Origin: Desulfobulbaceae bacterium | GTDB lineage: Bacteria; Desulfobacterota; Desulfobulbia; Desulfobulbales; SURF-16 | DNA length: 5,357 nt | Direction: 5' to 3' | Assembly (NCBI GenBank): GCA_021160685.1 | Contig: JAGHCC010000152.1 | Coordinates: forward strand, 1 to 5,357 | Shown here: piece after piece, positions 4,623-5,357 of the stretch | Layout: each line of letters starts with the position of its first letter | Numbering within the stretch: the stretch's first letter is position 1 | Notes under the pieces: generated by a model | Databases searched by the model: none | Seen by the model: only the letters and a program-made list of their open reading frames with translations | Told to the model about the DNA's origin: nothing | Program-made: the position numbers and the translations under genes

Positions 4623-5357
4623 CCCTGCTCCTGTTGTTTTCTACGGAAAATATAGCAAAAAAACGGTCCGCCGATAAGGGCGGTCAAAACACCGATGGGC
4701 ACCTCGGAGGGCAACACCGCCCGGGTGATGGTATCGGCAATCAGTAAAAGAATGGCCCCGGCCAGAAAAGAGGCAGGCGCAAGTGCGCGGTTATCCGGCC
4801 CCAGAATAAAACGCATAAGATGCGGCGTGATGAGGCCGATGAAACCGATTATGCCGGAAACGGCCACGCAGGTGGCGGTCACCAGGGTACCGCAGACCAG
4901 CAGGATTTTTCTCGTTCGCGAGGTATCAACGCCAAGGGACTCGGAAGTGCGGTGACCGAGAGCCATAATATTGAGATCCCGGCCATAAAAAAGAGCAACC
5001 GCCAGACCAAAACAACCGGCAGCAGCGGTCATCGCCACATCAAGCCAAGTCTTGGAGGCAAAACTTCCCATAAGCCAGAAAATTATGACGCCAACCTGTT
5101 CATCGGCAAGATGCTTGATAAAACCGATTCCGGCCGACAGAATGGCTGCCACGATCACACCGGATAAAATGAGGGTATTAGTACCAAGGCGGCCATCAAC
5201 CGAAGCCAGCCAAAGCACGACAAACAGGGTGGTCACAGCGCCGCTGAAGGCCAGAAGCGGCACGGAACAAGATCCCAGAAAAGAGAGATTAACCAGCAGA
5301 CCAAGGCAGGCCCCGAAGGCGGCTCCGGAAGATACCCCCAGGGTGTAGGGATCGGCC
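4619..5357 (-). CDS. FecCD/BtuC-type ABC importer permease, C-terminal part (runs off right edge)
   Basis: The frame is open to the right edge; 245 codons plus stop are visible. It enters the window as ADPYTLGVSSGAAFGACLG, the conserved motif found roughly a quarter to a third of the way into FecCD permeases, so about 80-100 N-terminal residues are missing. The GTG at 5263 is therefore internal, not a start. Several hydrophobic helices follow. LGHRTSESLGVDTSRTRK is the cytoplasmic coupling loop that contacts the ATPase, GIIGFIGLITPHLMRFILG is the strongly conserved 'GxIGFVGLxxPHxxR' motif, and PSEVPIGVLTALIGGPFFCY is the usual C-terminal helix ahead of a basic tail. Such permeases dimerise in the inner membrane and carry iron-siderophore, haem or vitamin B12. 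It is the first visible gene of the import operon, overlapping the ATPase gene by 4 bp; the operon promoter and any riboswitch or Fur site would lie beyond the window. Confidence 0.96.
   Translation of the reverse strand, partial: ADPYTLGVSSGAAFGACLGLLVNLSFLGSCSVPLLAFSGAVTTLFVVLWLASVDGRLGTNTLILSGVIVAAILSAGIGFIKHLADEQVGVIIFWLMGSFASKTWLDVAMTAAAGCFGLAVALFYGRDLNIMALGHRTSESLGVDTSRTRKILLVCGTLVTATCVAVSGIIGFIGLITPHLMRFILGPDNRALAPASFLAGAILLLIADTITRAVLPSEVPIGVLTALIGGPFFCYIFRRKQQEQG

Noticed and set aside
4619..5263. GTG at 5263 as the start of the permease gene
   Set aside because: The frame continues upstream to the window edge and encodes the conserved ADPYTLGVSSG motif of FecCD permeases, so the GTG is an internal valine codon.
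1..5357. CRISPR array, tRNA, rRNA or riboswitch
   Set aside because: No regularly spaced repeats, no tRNA cloverleaf with CCA-type end and no cobalamin-riboswitch B12-box sequence were found by eye on either strand; the importer operon's promoter region is outside the window.

Overview
The window looks like an accessory or rearranged stretch of a Gram-negative bacterial chromosome. The periplasmic binding protein with a Sec signal peptide, the FecCD-type ABC importer and the GC-rich CCCCCCTTT/AAAGGGGGG dispersed hairpin would fit a Desulfobacterota-like genome, but this assignment is a lean only; nothing here fixes the taxon.

Layout, left to right. (1) 1-590, minus: the N-terminal 196 residues of a type III restriction-like DEAD/DEAH helicase-endonuclease (BPTD_3080-like), running off the left edge just past its Walker A motif. 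(2) 591-844: AT-rich spacer with a plausible promoter for that gene. (3) 845-1011, minus: a broken 3' fragment of a substrate-binding-protein gene, 136/147 identical to the 3' end of the intact gene at 2790-3701. It is bracketed by a 16-bp direct repeat (779-794, 1053-1068) and abuts a GGGGGACAGA-containing sequence. (4) 1161-2030, minus: a complete MscS-family mechanosensitive channel gene. (5) 2031-2288: divergent AT-rich intergenic region with a perfect 15-bp palindrome next to the mscS start. (6) 2289-2762, plus: a small, visibly GC-rich gene whose product resembles a galactose-binding/discoidin-like beta-sandwich, the only plus-strand gene. (7) 2790-5357, minus: an ABC importer of the FecCD/BtuCD-F class (iron-siderophore, haem or cobalamin), transcribed permease (partial) -> ATPase -> periplasmic binding protein. 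The permease and ATPase overlap by 4 bp. The binding protein follows after a 132-bp gap holding a strong hairpin and a possible six-codon leader frame whose stop touches the binding-protein ATG.

How it fits together. The ABC genes form a normal import operon for a metal chelate. Its 3' end is followed by about 1.8 kb carrying the discoidin-like gene and mscS, and then by a second, diverged copy of the last 49 codons of the binding-protein gene in the same orientation. Ten of the eleven differences between the copies are silent, so both copies appear to have been under protein-level selection before one was broken. This is what is left when DNA enters the 3' end of a gene and restores it (as phage 21/e14 do at icd), or when a circle recombines into a homologue. 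No integrase, transposase or CRISPR array is visible, so the mechanism is open.
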